The notes beneath the pieces are model-generated. The model was given only the letters and a program-made list of their open reading frames with translations, did no database searches and was not told where the DNA came from. A stretch of 34,204 nucleotides of DNA, from positions 1 through 34,204 of the forward strand of contig NZ_CAAFUQ010000018.1 in NCBI RefSeq assembly GCF_900766215.1, read 5' to 3'. A program made the position numbers and the translations under genes. The stretch comes from an uncultured Finegoldia sp. GTDB lineage: Bacteria; Bacillota; Clostridia; Tissierellales; Peptoniphilaceae. This document shows positions 8,088 through 16,229 of the stretch, one piece after another (the stretch's first letter is position 1; each line of letters starts with the position of its first letter).

Positions 8088-9302
8088 TTACAAATTCACA
8101 ATGTCTTCTTTGTCGAATGCAAAGTATTGTGCTATTCCATTTTTGTATTCTACGTCTATTTCTCCTTCGATTAAAGGAAGAATGTAGTCCATAAATTCGT
8201 CGTCGATTTGGAAATGGCTGTCTGTGTATTTTGGAATTATCATCTTCGTTTTATTGGCAACTTTTTCTATATCCACAAGTTCGAATTCTGTCTTGTAAGG
8301 TTTGTTGGAAATTCTTTTGATTCCAACCATTTTGCCCGAATGATTTTCCACACATTCAACAGAAAATTCTCCAACTTCGAATGATTCCTCGATGTCTGTC
8401 TTAGATGCAAATGACATGTCACATCTTTGAAGTATGTTAAGTTCGATACTTCTAATCGGCATATCGTAAATTTCTTTTAATTTGTCTCTGATTATGTGAG
8501 ACGGTCCTTGCAATTGTGCATGGCCGAACTTGTCTTTCTTGCCAGATGTTTTGGATATGAAGTTATTGGAAGAATCTTTGATTCCTTCACTTACTAAAAT
8601 CAAAATGTTGTCCGTTCTTTTGAAGTTTTCATTGATTTCTTTTACTAAATTATCAAACTCAAATGTATCTTCACTTATATACACAAGATCTGCTCCAAGG
8701 TTACAAAGTTTCTTGGAGATTGCACCTGCTGCTGTCAACCATCCAGCGTATCGTCCCATTATTTCTACAATAGTTATGGTTCTGTAGTCGTAGATTTCGA
8801 CATCCTTTGCTATTTCATAGACAGAATTCGCTACAAACTTAGCTGCAGATCCAAACCCTGGCGTATGGTCAGTTCCGAATAAATCATTGTCGATTGTTTT
8901 TGGAGAACCCATTACATGAATATCTTCTCCAATTTTTTCGATGTATTTGGATAATTGATACACTGTGTCCATCGAATCATTGCCACCAATGTAGATAAAA
9001 TAATTGATATTAAATGATTTCAAAATTTCCACGATTTTCGCAAGTTTTTCTTCGCTATCCACTTTGTATCTGCAAGAGCCCAATGCACTTGCTGGAGTGA
9101 TTTTCAATCTGTTCAAATCTTCATCTGTTTTTATTTGTGATTTCAAATCTATGATTTTGGAATCCAACAATCCTTGCACACCGTATAATGCACCGTAAAC
9201 ATTGTCAAATCCTAGCTCAATTGCCTTTTTGTAACAACCAGCCAATGTTGCGTTGATGGCACAAGTCGGTCCACCTGATTGTGCTATTAATAAATTTTTG
9301 AT
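8088..9302 (-). CDS. pfp: Pyrophosphate-dependent 6-phosphofructokinase (apparent AUC start)
   Basis: Converts fructose 6-phosphate to fructose 1,6-bisphosphate in glycolysis, probably with PPi as phosphoryl donor and hence reversibly. The nearest conventional start (TTG at 9245) would give 385 aa lacking the conserved nucleotide-binding N-terminus. The frame stays open upstream and encodes KNLLIAQSGGPTCAINAT, the normal family start, but the codon at the Met position (9302-9300) is ATC. An AAGGAG site lies exactly seven bases before it, and no ATG, GTG or TTG precedes the conserved residues. Restored length is 404 aa. GGNDS (106-110) has Asp where ATP-type enzymes have Gly, and PKTIDND (134-140) has Lys where ATP enzymes have Gly; both mark PPi enzymes. 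The MGRYAGWL motif is intact. It follows the yitT-like gene, whose stop overlaps the ribosome binding site. Confidence 0.9.
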   Translation of the reverse strand: MKNLLIAQSGGPTCAINATLAGCYKKAIELGFDNVYGALYGVQGLLDSKIIDLKSQIKTDEDLNRLKITPASALGSCRYKVDSEEKLAKIVEILKSFNINYFIYIGGNDSMDTVYQLSKYIEKIGEDIHVMGSPKTIDNDLFGTDHTPGFGSAAKFVANSVYEIAKDVEIYDYRTITIVEIMGRYAGWLTAAGAISKKLCNLGADLVYISEDTFEFDNLVKEINENFKRTDNILILVSEGIKDSSNNFISKTSGKKDKFGHAQLQGPSHIIRDKLKEIYDMPIRSIELNILQRCDMSFASKTDIEESFEVGEFSVECVENHSGKMVGIKRISNKPYKTEFELVDIEKVANKTKMIIPKYTDSHFQIDDEFMDYILPLIEGEIDVEYKNGIAQYFAFDKEDIVNL

Positions 9303-9313
9303 AATACCACTCC

Positions 9314-10195
9314 TTAATATTCTTCTTTTTCGAATCCTTTACCCAACACTTCATATGCGTCATTTACTGTAATAAATGCACGTGGGTCAATCTTCTTCAA
9401 TTTCTTCTTCAAATAAGCAACCTGCGCTCTCTTCAACACGCAGAAGATTATATCTTGGTCGTTATTAAAATAAGCACCTTCTCCGTGTAAGAGAGTAACA
9501 CCACGGTTCATATCTTGCATAATAATATTTGCAACTTCTTCGTTTTTTGAAGTAATAACGAAAACTTGTTTTGTTTCGCCAATACCCAATTCGATTTTAT
9601 CCAAAACTCTGTAAGCTACAAACATAGAAATAATAGTGTAAAATCCCTTGTCAATACCGTACAAAGCACTACCTATAGCGATGATTACTGCGTTACAAGC
9701 CATAAGTACATTTCCTATCGAAATATCTTTTTCGTTTTTCATAATCGCAGCTATGATATCCAATCCACCACTGCATGTACCAAACCTAAAAAGCGTACCC
9801 ATCGAAGTACCATTTATCGCTCCGCCAACTACAGCTACAAGCATATCATCCTTTAAAATAAATGGATTTGGAAGATAGTGGAACAATGTCAAATACACAG
9901 ACAACACAATCGTAGAAATCGCTGCGTAGTTTACAAATTGTCTAGTTAAATATTTGTATCCAATAATCATAATTGGAATATTAAGCAAGAACACTGTAAC
10001 TCCAGTAGGAATTCCCGTCATATATTGAACCAACAATCCAATACCAGTAGAACCACCACTCAAGAAGTTCTTTTGACTGAAGAAAAAGTCAATCGCAACG
10101 GCAGCCAATAAGTTAGCCAACAAAATTGAAATGATTTTCTTCTTGGCATCATTTCTGCTGCCAAAATTTTTTACAAAAAAATCCGTTTTACTCAT
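9314..10195 (-). CDS. YitT family membrane protein (DUF161/DUF2179)
   Basis: A 293-aa integral membrane protein. Five to six hydrophobic segments lie between residues about 20 and 200, with the family-typical FLSGGSTGIGLL and GTCSGGLDIIAAIM glycine-rich stretches. A soluble C-terminal domain of about 80 residues follows (QVFVITSKNEEV..., then KKIDPRAFITVNDAYEVLGKGF), the DUF2179 domain. YitT proteins are common in Firmicutes; their transport substrate or role is not established to my knowledge. The ATG overlaps the stop of the upstream gene by one base (TAATG), and its own stop overlaps the ribosome binding site of the phosphofructokinase gene, so the three genes form a tightly coupled operon. 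Confidence 0.9.
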   Translation of the reverse strand: MSKTDFFVKNFGSRNDAKKKIISILLANLLAAVAIDFFFSQKNFLSGGSTGIGLLVQYMTGIPTGVTVFLLNIPIMIIGYKYLTRQFVNYAAISTIVLSVYLTLFHYLPNPFILKDDMLVAVVGGAINGTSMGTLFRFGTCSGGLDIIAAIMKNEKDISIGNVLMACNAVIIAIGSALYGIDKGFYTIISMFVAYRVLDKIELGIGETKQVFVITSKNEEVANIIMQDMNRGVTLLHGEGAYFNNDQDIIFCVLKRAQVAYLKKKLKKIDPRAFITVNDAYEVLGKGFEKEEY

Positions 10196-10689
10196 TATTT
10201 TATAAATCCTAATCTTTCTTTAATATATACATCCCATATAAACAAAGCCACAGCAATGACAACAAATGTATAGTTTTCATCCTTTACATCCAATGTAAAC
10301 TTTTCGTAGATGCTGAAACCTTTCTTGTTTAATTCTATATTGCCAATATCTAGTACATTGATATGTTTGAAATCAGAAATATCAATTACTTTGTCGTTGT
10401 CGTATTTAATAGTGTTAGACATGTCAGACTCTAATGTAAAATTGACATTCTTGGAATTTATTACGTATTTTTTGTTATTATCATAAAAAATACGCTCAAC
10501 CTTCATCACGACATCTTCGTTTTGATCGTAAAACACAAAGTTTGACCCCTTGTCAAAGCTTGACCCAATGAATGCATCAAAAAACGAGGTACTATTTCCT
10601 TCCTTGTATCCAGAATAAATAAGCTTATCATCCGATAAAATTCTAAATCTATCCTTTATGTCTTTGTTAATATAAAAATCGTAAATCAT
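10195..10689 (-). CDS. Unknown protein with C-terminal membrane segment, possibly tubby/LOR-like fold
   Basis: 164 aa from the ATG at 10689; a TTG two codons upstream (10695) is an alternative. I do not recognise it firmly. The sequence is beta-rich, alternating hydrophobic and charged residues (MIYDFYINKDIKDRFRILSD, later SNFVFYDQNEDVVMKVER), in a pattern reminiscent of LURP-one-related/tubby-like proteins such as YxjI. One hydrophobic segment near the end (TFVVIAVALFIWDVYI) could anchor it in the membrane. The ribosome binding site is weak (AGAAAG). It starts about 30 bases after the HU terminator T-run with no evident promoter of its own, and is the first gene of an operon with yitT-like and pfp. 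Confidence 0.65.
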   Translation of the reverse strand: MIYDFYINKDIKDRFRILSDDKLIYSGYKEGNSTSFFDAFIGSSFDKGSNFVFYDQNEDVVMKVERIFYDNNKKYVINSKNVNFTLESDMSNTIKYDNDKVIDISDFKHINVLDIGNIELNKKGFSIYEKFTLDVKDENYTFVVIAVALFIWDVYIKERLGFIK

Positions 10690-10720
10690 AATCAATCTTT
10701 CTTTGATATTTAAAAGTTTA

Positions 10721-10751
10721 ATAATAAAAAATCAGGCCATAGGCCTGATTT
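10721..10751 (-). terminator. Terminator of the HU gene
   Basis: A perfect 10-bp stem AAATCAGGCC (10751-10742) / GGCCTGATTT (10738-10729) with a three-base loop, followed on the minus strand by TTTATTATT. It lies six bases after the hup stop codon. Confidence 0.92.
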
Positions 10752-10756
10752 ATAAA

Positions 10757-11047
10757 CTATTTACTCTTTTTCTTGTTAACTGCTTCTTTTAAAGATTTAC
10801 CAGCTTTAAATACAGGCGCATTTGATGCAGGAATTTGAATTTTTTCTTCAGGATTTCTTGGGTTTCTTCCTTCACGAGCTTTTCTTTCTCTTGATTCAAA
10901 TGTACCAAATCCTACTAATTGTACTTTTTCACCTTTTGCTAATGTTTCTTCAACAGTTTTAATGAATGCGTTTAAAGCTCTTTCGCTTTCAACTTTTGAT
11001 AGCTCACTTTTTTTAGCTATGCTAGTTAATAATTCAGATTTATTCAT
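10757..11047 (-). CDS. hup: DNA-binding protein HU
   Basis: Small basic histone-like dimer that bends and compacts DNA. The protein is 96 aa, slightly longer than the usual 90 because of a Lys-rich tail (NKKKSK). It shows the N-terminal helix pair (MNKSELLTSIAKKSELSK), the central VQLVGFGTFESRERKAREGRNP signature including the GFGTF turn and the conserved RNP region that inserts into the minor groove, and the C-terminal FKAGKSLKEAVN helix. The ribosome binding site is AAGGAGG. It has its own promoter (11095-11123) and terminator, so it is monocistronic apart from readthrough. Confidence 0.97.
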   Translation of the reverse strand: MNKSELLTSIAKKSELSKVESERALNAFIKTVEETLAKGEKVQLVGFGTFESRERKAREGRNPRNPEEKIQIPASNAPVFKAGKSLKEAVNKKKSK

Positions 11048-11094
11048 CTTTTCCTCCTTAAATTTTCAAAATAGTTAAAACCTATTTTAAATAC

Positions 11095-11123
11095 AGTATA
11101 CAGTAATATTTTTTTTATTTCAA
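11095..11123 (-). promoter_or_regulatory. Promoter of hup
   Basis: TTGAAA (11123-11118), 17-base spacer, TATACT (11100-11095) on the minus strand. A tandem TACTGTA-TACTGTA overlaps the -10 region, and a 7-bp inverted repeat (AAAATAG/CTATTTT, 11088-11068) lies in the leader; both could be regulatory, without proof. Confidence 0.8.
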
Positions 11124-11161
11124 GTGTTTTGACTGAAAAAACAGCGTTTTTTTATCAAATT

Positions 11162-12127
11162 TTAGTAAATTTTTACTCCCATATCCTTTTTTTGTTTTTC
11201 AAATTCTTTTTGAACTTTTCCTTGGATAATTTTGTTAGAAATTGCTCTGTTTATGTTTTGCTTGTTAGCATCAGTCATCTTGTCTAATTCAGTAACTTTG
11301 CTGTTAAGCTTAATTATATGATATCCAAACTCTGTCTTAACTGGTTTTGATACTTCACCTGGTTTCATTTTCTTCAAAGCATCAGAGAATTCTTTTACCA
11401 TAGTTGATGCTAAGAAATCTCCTAATTTACCAGAATTTTGCTTAGCTGATGGATCTTCTGATTTTGCTTTTGCAACCTCATTGAAGTTTTTGCCGTCCTT
11501 TACTTCTTCGTAAGTTTTGTTTGCCAAGTCTGATTTTGCTTTAAGTTTTGCATCATCTAAGTTCTTACCCTTGTCATCCTTACCAGAGAAAAGAATGTGG
11601 TCTGCATTATATTGAGTATAAGTGTCTAAGTTTTTGTCAAATTCATCTTTGATTTCTTTGTCAGATGGTTTGAAGTCTTTTTCAAATTGTTCTGAAAGCT
11701 TTTTGTTTTTCAATTGTTTTTCGATTTGTTCTTTCAAAGCTTGTTCAGTCATGTTTTCTTTTTTAAGTTGTTCTTTGAATTTGTCAGCTCCACCTAATTG
11801 TTTTTGAAGCTTATCCACTTCCGCTTGAACTTCTTTGTCAGAAACTTCGATTTTTTTATCTTTCATCATTTTGTTTGCGATTTTTTCGTTGATTAACATA
11901 TCGATAACTTTAGGTTTTATTTGTTTCAAAGCTTCCTTGCCTTGTTCAGTGTTAGGATTGAAAATATCTTGTCCATAATATTGCTTGTAATCTTCCATTA
12001 CCTTGTCTACATCTTTTTGGTAGATATATTCTTTTCCAATCTTTGCCACAGCTCCATCAGGTTTTTTAGAACAACCTGTTACCATTACCATCATGATAGC
12101 TAATACAATTGCTAAAAATTTTTTCAT
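11162..12127 (-). CDS. prsA: PrsA-like foldase lipoprotein (parvulin peptidyl-prolyl isomerase)
   Basis: A 321-aa extracytoplasmic chaperone that helps exported proteins fold. A lipoprotein signal peptide ends in VTGC with the lipidated Cys at residue 19. An N-terminal SurA-like helical region is very rich in Lys and Glu. A PpiC/parvulin domain at about residues 170-275 contains ADHILF, SEDPSAKQNSGKLGDF and PVKTEFGYHIIKL, the expected core motifs. It lies 11 bases after mfd on the same strand, at the end of the glmU-pth-mfd operon. Only a weak AT-rich hairpin (about 11135-11151) follows, so termination before hup is not clearly visible. Confidence 0.93.
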   Translation of the reverse strand: MKKFLAIVLAIMMVMVTGCSKKPDGAVAKIGKEYIYQKDVDKVMEDYKQYYGQDIFNPNTEQGKEALKQIKPKVIDMLINEKIANKMMKDKKIEVSDKEVQAEVDKLQKQLGGADKFKEQLKKENMTEQALKEQIEKQLKNKKLSEQFEKDFKPSDKEIKDEFDKNLDTYTQYNADHILFSGKDDKGKNLDDAKLKAKSDLANKTYEEVKDGKNFNEVAKAKSEDPSAKQNSGKLGDFLASTMVKEFSDALKKMKPGEVSKPVKTEFGYHIIKLNSKVTELDKMTDANKQNINRAISNKIIQGKVQKEFEKQKKDMGVKIY

Positions 12128-12138
12128 TATTCCTCCAA

Positions 12139-15100
12139 TTATTTCTCGTTATCCTTCAACAGTATCGACAATACTTCGATAGGATTTCTCAAATTTTTGT
12201 CTTCAAACCCCAGAATAATCTTAGGTTTTTCTGACAAATCAAATCTCATTTCTTTTTTGTAATTTTCTGTCAAGTATTTTAGTTTTTCTAATGAAATTTT
12301 GTCAGGAGCTGAAAATTGCAAGAAAAGTTCTCCCTTTATTTCTTTTATACTTTCAATGGATAATCTAGCACAAAATGCCTTAATTATGGATACATCCATT
12401 ATATTAACGATAGGCTTAGGAACATCTCCAAACCTGTCGATTAATTCATCAATTATTTCAGAATAATCATCTTTATCTTGAATAGATGCGATTTTTTTGT
12501 AAATATCAATCTTCGTTTCATTCTCAGAAATGTAGTCTTCTGGAATATAACCATTGACCTTGATTTCGATTTGAACGATGTTTTTGTTTTCCGAAACAGT
12601 CTCTCCCTTAGCTTCTCTGACAGCTTGTTCCAAAAGCTTCACATACAAATCATAACCGATTTTTGCAATGTGACCGTGTTGGCTTTCTCCCAAAAGATTT
12701 CCTGCCCCTCTTAATTCCAAATCCCTCATCGCGATTTTGAAACCAGAACCAAATTCAGTAAAATCTTTAATTGCCATAAGTCTTTTTTCTGAAATCTCTG
12801 TTAATGATTTTTGTCCTTCGTAAGTGAAATAAGCAAACGAAGTTCTGTCAGATCGACCAATACGTCCCTTTAATTGATACAATTGCGACAAGCCCATCTT
12901 ATCTGCATTATAAATTATCATTGTGTTGACATTTTGTATATCAAGTCCTGTTTCTATAATAGTTGTGCACAATAATAAATCATACAGCCCATCTTGGAAG
13001 TCGAGCATAACATTTTCAAGCTCTTTTTCATTCATTCTTCCGTGTGCAATGGCGATATTTAATTCTGGAACCAACTCTTTTAGTTTGAATTCCATCTGTT
13101 CAATATCTTCTATTCTATTATACACAAAATAAATCTGTCCGCCACGGTCAAGTTCTCTGATAATAGCATCTCTTATTAAACTTGGATTGTATTCTGTAAC
13201 ATAAGTCGATATAGGTGTTCTGTCTTCTGGTGGCTCTTCCAACAAACTCATATCTCTAATTCCAGTTAATCCCATCTGTAAAGTTCTAGGAATTGGAGTT
13301 GCAGATAATGTAAGAACATCTACATTTTCTCTCATTGATTTCAATTTTTCTTTGTGACGCACACCAAATCTTTGCTCTTCATCTATTACTAACAGACCCA
13401 AATCTTTGAATTTCAAATTTTTGGACAAAATTCTATGAGTTCCCACTAACAAATCGACCAAGCCTCTTTGCACATCTTTCATAATTTGTTTTTGACGCGC
13501 TGGAGATACGAATCGACTCATCATCTCAACTCTAATCGGATAATCTCTGAATCTTTCTTTGATTGTGTTGAAATGTTGTTGTGCCAAAATAGTCGTCGGA
13601 ACCAAAAATGCTACTTGTTTTCCGTCCATAATCGCCTTGAAACAAGCTCTGATTGCAACTTCTGTTTTACCATATCCAACATCGCCACACAATAATCTAT
13701 CCATAGGTCTGTCAGATTCCATATCCGTTTTGATTTCTTCAATGGATCTTACTTGAGAATCTGTTTCTTCATAAGGGAATGAATCTTCAAACTCTCTTTG
13801 CCATTCAGTGTCTTGTGAGAATTGATAGCCTTTTAATTTGGCTCTTTTTGAATACAACTCAACCAAATCATCCGCCATTTCGTCTACGGATTTTTTTGCT
13901 TTTTGCTTAGCTTTTGCCCAATCATTTCCGCTTAATTTATTAAGCGAAGGCTTTTTAACATTGCCACCACCGATGTATTTTTGAACCAAATTCATTTGGT
14001 CTGTTGGAATCATCAGCCTATCGTTCGCCTTATATTGAATTACAATGTAATCTTTTTGAATTCCATTTACATCGATTTTTTCAATTCCCTTGTACTGTCC
14101 AATCCCGTGATTTTCGTGAACCACAAAATCGTCGATATTCAAATCAGAATAATTTACAATATCTTGACCAGTGCTTTTTTTCTTCTTACGTTTTCTAATT
14201 TGCTTTTCGCGTCCGAAAATCTCCTTGTAAGTAATTATTAAATACTTAGGATCTTTTATTTCAAAACCATTTGGCAAATTCTTCTGAGTAATCAAAACTT
14301 GTGAAGATTTTATATTTGCATTATAATCTTCTGCTTCAAGAGTTGGTATTCCGTTAGTCAAAAACAAATCCTTGAGCATGTTTTTGCGTTCGACATTTGC
14401 CGCAAACACAATTTGCTTGAATCCTCTTAAACTATTGGATTTTATATTTTCAACCAAACTGTCGATATTTTTGTTGAAGTTCGGAGCTTCCAACGTTTTA
14501 AGCTGATACATAGAATTCGATTCTATAAGTCTTGTTCTTTTAACCAAACTTGTAATATTAACACAAGTCTTTTCTTTAATTAATTTTAATATATCGGAAA
14601 TCGGAATGAGAGATTGTTCGTGCTTGGATAGAACTTCTCCTTTTTCAACCAAGTACACGAAATCTTCCAAAAACCTCTTTTCTTTTTCCTTGTAAATATC
14701 ATAACATCTGGACAAATCTTCAATCATCATTATGCTTTCATCAAGAAAATAATCAAAAATTGTATCGTAGTCTTTTTTCGTTAGAAAACACGACACCAAA
14801 TCAATTTCATACTCCAAATCATTTCTGATGTATTCCATTAATTTTTCGAATTTGTCCTTGACATTATCTATGTTTTCGCCAAAAATCGGATGGTTAATTC
14901 TTTTATCTAAGTTTTTTTGAATGGAATTTATAATGGATTCTTTCTTTGATTCTTCAATAATTAATTCGCTGCAACTAATGATGTCGATGAACTTGCAGTC
15001 TTCAATGGATCTTTGAGTTGATACCTCAAAAAACCTCATCGAATCAATCTCATCGTCAAACAATTCAATTCTGACAGGAAATCTGCTGTGAACTGGGAAA

Positions 15101-15645
15101 ATATCCACAATTCCACCTCTTATAGCAAATTGTCCCTTTGATTCAATAGTGTCTACCCTTTCGTATTTCAACACCTTTAACTTTTCTTGAAGCTCTTCCA
15201 AATTTATTAAATCGGTGTCTTTAATAGTGAATGTGTATTTTTGGGCGACAGATTTTTTCGTGATTTTCTTGGTTAATGCGTCAAAAGTTGTTACGATAAT
15301 AGGCTGTTCGTTGTTTAATAATTTGAACAACACATTTACTCTTTGGTTTTCGGCATTATCGTCCAGTGATTTTGCATTGTATAAGTTGAGTTCTCTGCTA
15401 GGAAAAAATTCACAGATATTGTCTTCAATATCGTTCAGATACTCTGTCAAATTCCTAGCTCTCATATTGTCTTCTACAACTACTACAAGTGGTCTGTTTA
15501 CATTTTTAGATGTAGCATATATGAAACTTGCAAAAGCTTCCTTTATAACACCATGAATGTAGATAGAAGAATTATTTGATTGTAAAGAATTCAAGTATCC
15601 TTGAAATTCTTTGTTATCCTCGTAAATTTTAGTTAAAAAGTTCAT
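12139..15645 (-). CDS. mfd: Transcription-repair coupling factor Mfd
   Basis: An ATP-driven translocase that removes RNA polymerase stalled at DNA lesions and recruits UvrA. It is 1168 aa, full length. The N-terminal third is the UvrB-like module (FAIRGGIVDIFPVHSRFPVRIELF). The RNA-polymerase-interacting region follows around INYSD...DFVVHENHGIGQYKGI. The RecG-like helicase core has Walker A GDVGYGKTE near residue 652, DEEQRFG near 753, LSATPIPRTLQMG and the GRIGRSDR motif VI. The C-terminal UvrA-binding domain closes the protein. Its ATG overlaps the pth stop by four bases (ATGA), the usual Firmicute pth-mfd arrangement. Confidence 0.98.
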   Translation of the reverse strand: MNFLTKIYEDNKEFQGYLNSLQSNNSSIYIHGVIKEAFASFIYATSKNVNRPLVVVVEDNMRARNLTEYLNDIEDNICEFFPSRELNLYNAKSLDDNAENQRVNVLFKLLNNEQPIIVTTFDALTKKITKKSVAQKYTFTIKDTDLINLEELQEKLKVLKYERVDTIESKGQFAIRGGIVDIFPVHSRFPVRIELFDDEIDSMRFFEVSTQRSIEDCKFIDIISCSELIIEESKKESIINSIQKNLDKRINHPIFGENIDNVKDKFEKLMEYIRNDLEYEIDLVSCFLTKKDYDTIFDYFLDESIMMIEDLSRCYDIYKEKEKRFLEDFVYLVEKGEVLSKHEQSLIPISDILKLIKEKTCVNITSLVKRTRLIESNSMYQLKTLEAPNFNKNIDSLVENIKSNSLRGFKQIVFAANVERKNMLKDLFLTNGIPTLEAEDYNANIKSSQVLITQKNLPNGFEIKDPKYLIITYKEIFGREKQIRKRKKKKSTGQDIVNYSDLNIDDFVVHENHGIGQYKGIEKIDVNGIQKDYIVIQYKANDRLMIPTDQMNLVQKYIGGGNVKKPSLNKLSGNDWAKAKQKAKKSVDEMADDLVELYSKRAKLKGYQFSQDTEWQREFEDSFPYEETDSQVRSIEEIKTDMESDRPMDRLLCGDVGYGKTEVAIRACFKAIMDGKQVAFLVPTTILAQQHFNTIKERFRDYPIRVEMMSRFVSPARQKQIMKDVQRGLVDLLVGTHRILSKNLKFKDLGLLVIDEEQRFGVRHKEKLKSMRENVDVLTLSATPIPRTLQMGLTGIRDMSLLEEPPEDRTPISTYVTEYNPSLIRDAIIRELDRGGQIYFVYNRIEDIEQMEFKLKELVPELNIAIAHGRMNEKELENVMLDFQDGLYDLLLCTTIIETGLDIQNVNTMIIYNADKMGLSQLYQLKGRIGRSDRTSFAYFTYEGQKSLTEISEKRLMAIKDFTEFGSGFKIAMRDLELRGAGNLLGESQHGHIAKIGYDLYVKLLEQAVREAKGETVSENKNIVQIEIKVNGYIPEDYISENETKIDIYKKIASIQDKDDYSEIIDELIDRFGDVPKPIVNIMDVSIIKAFCARLSIESIKEIKGELFLQFSAPDKISLEKLKYLTENYKKEMRFDLSEKPKIILGFEDKNLRNPIEVLSILLKDNEK

Positions 15646-16214
15646 ATCAAACTTTTCCCATTGAAGTTATTCATAGCAAAATCGACATTTTCTTCAACTA
15701 TTTTGATACAAGCATCACTTGACATGTCGATTTCTTTTTTTAAAACTTCAAATTCTTTCTTGCTAAATTGTGATAAAACAAAATCCTTCAAATCGTAATT
15801 GTTGTCATTTTGACCAACAGACACCTTAACTCTTGGAAAATCTTGGGATTGAATAAGATATATAATGGATTTCAAACCATTATGAGTACCTGCAGATCCC
15901 TTCTTTTTTATCCTAATAGTTCCAAAAGGGATATCAATATCATCGCAAATTACGATGAGATTTTCTGGCGATAAATTATAATAATTAAAACAATCTAGTA
16001 TTGCTTTTCCAGAATCATTCATATAAGTGGACGGTTTCATCAAAATCACTTTTTCATTTCCAATAAAACCTTCGCCAATCAAAGATTTGAATTTTAGTTT
16101 GTTCACTTTAATATTCAATTTTTTTGCCAAATCATCTATAACCATAAATCCGGCATTGTGTCTTGTATATTCGTACTTACTACCTGGATTGCCCAGACCT
16201 GCGATTAAATACAT
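15642..16214 (-). CDS. pth: Peptidyl-tRNA hydrolase
   Basis: Cleaves peptidyl-tRNA released from stalled ribosomes so that the tRNA can be reused. It is 190 aa, normal length. Visible motifs are AGLGNPGSKYEYTRHNAGF with the catalytic histidine at residue 19, the KPSTYMNDSG loop, the ICDDIDIPFG strand carrying the catalytic-site Asp, and the GSAGTHNGLKSI substrate-binding segment. It lies 15 bases after glmU and overlaps the mfd start by four bases. In many Firmicutes prs sits between glmU and pth; here it is absent. Confidence 0.97.
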   Translation of the reverse strand: MYLIAGLGNPGSKYEYTRHNAGFMVIDDLAKKLNIKVNKLKFKSLIGEGFIGNEKVILMKPSTYMNDSGKAILDCFNYYNLSPENLIVICDDIDIPFGTIRIKKKGSAGTHNGLKSIIYLIQSQDFPRVKVSVGQNDNNYDLKDFVLSQFSKKEFEVLKKEIDMSSDACIKIVEENVDFAMNNFNGKSLI

Positions 16215-16229
16215 ATAATCATTCCATTT

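Noticed and set aside
8088..9302. Frameshift or truncation of the phosphofructokinase gene
   Set aside because: The frame is continuous through the conserved N-terminus; only the start codon is abnormal, so it is not called a pseudogene.
9566..9878. Two overlapping plus-strand reading frames (96 and 76 codons) inside the yitT-like gene
   Set aside because: Antisense shadows of an intact membrane protein gene; composition follows the complementary strand.
11128..11155. Terminator after prsA
   Set aside because: The AAAAAAC/GTTTTTT hairpin is nearly all A-T with no convincing T-run beyond the stem; reported only as a weak possibility in the prsA entry.
15215..15556. 113-codon plus-strand reading frame inside mfd
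   Set aside because: Antisense shadow of a highly conserved gene in AT-rich coding sequence, with no ribosome binding site and no recognisable domain.
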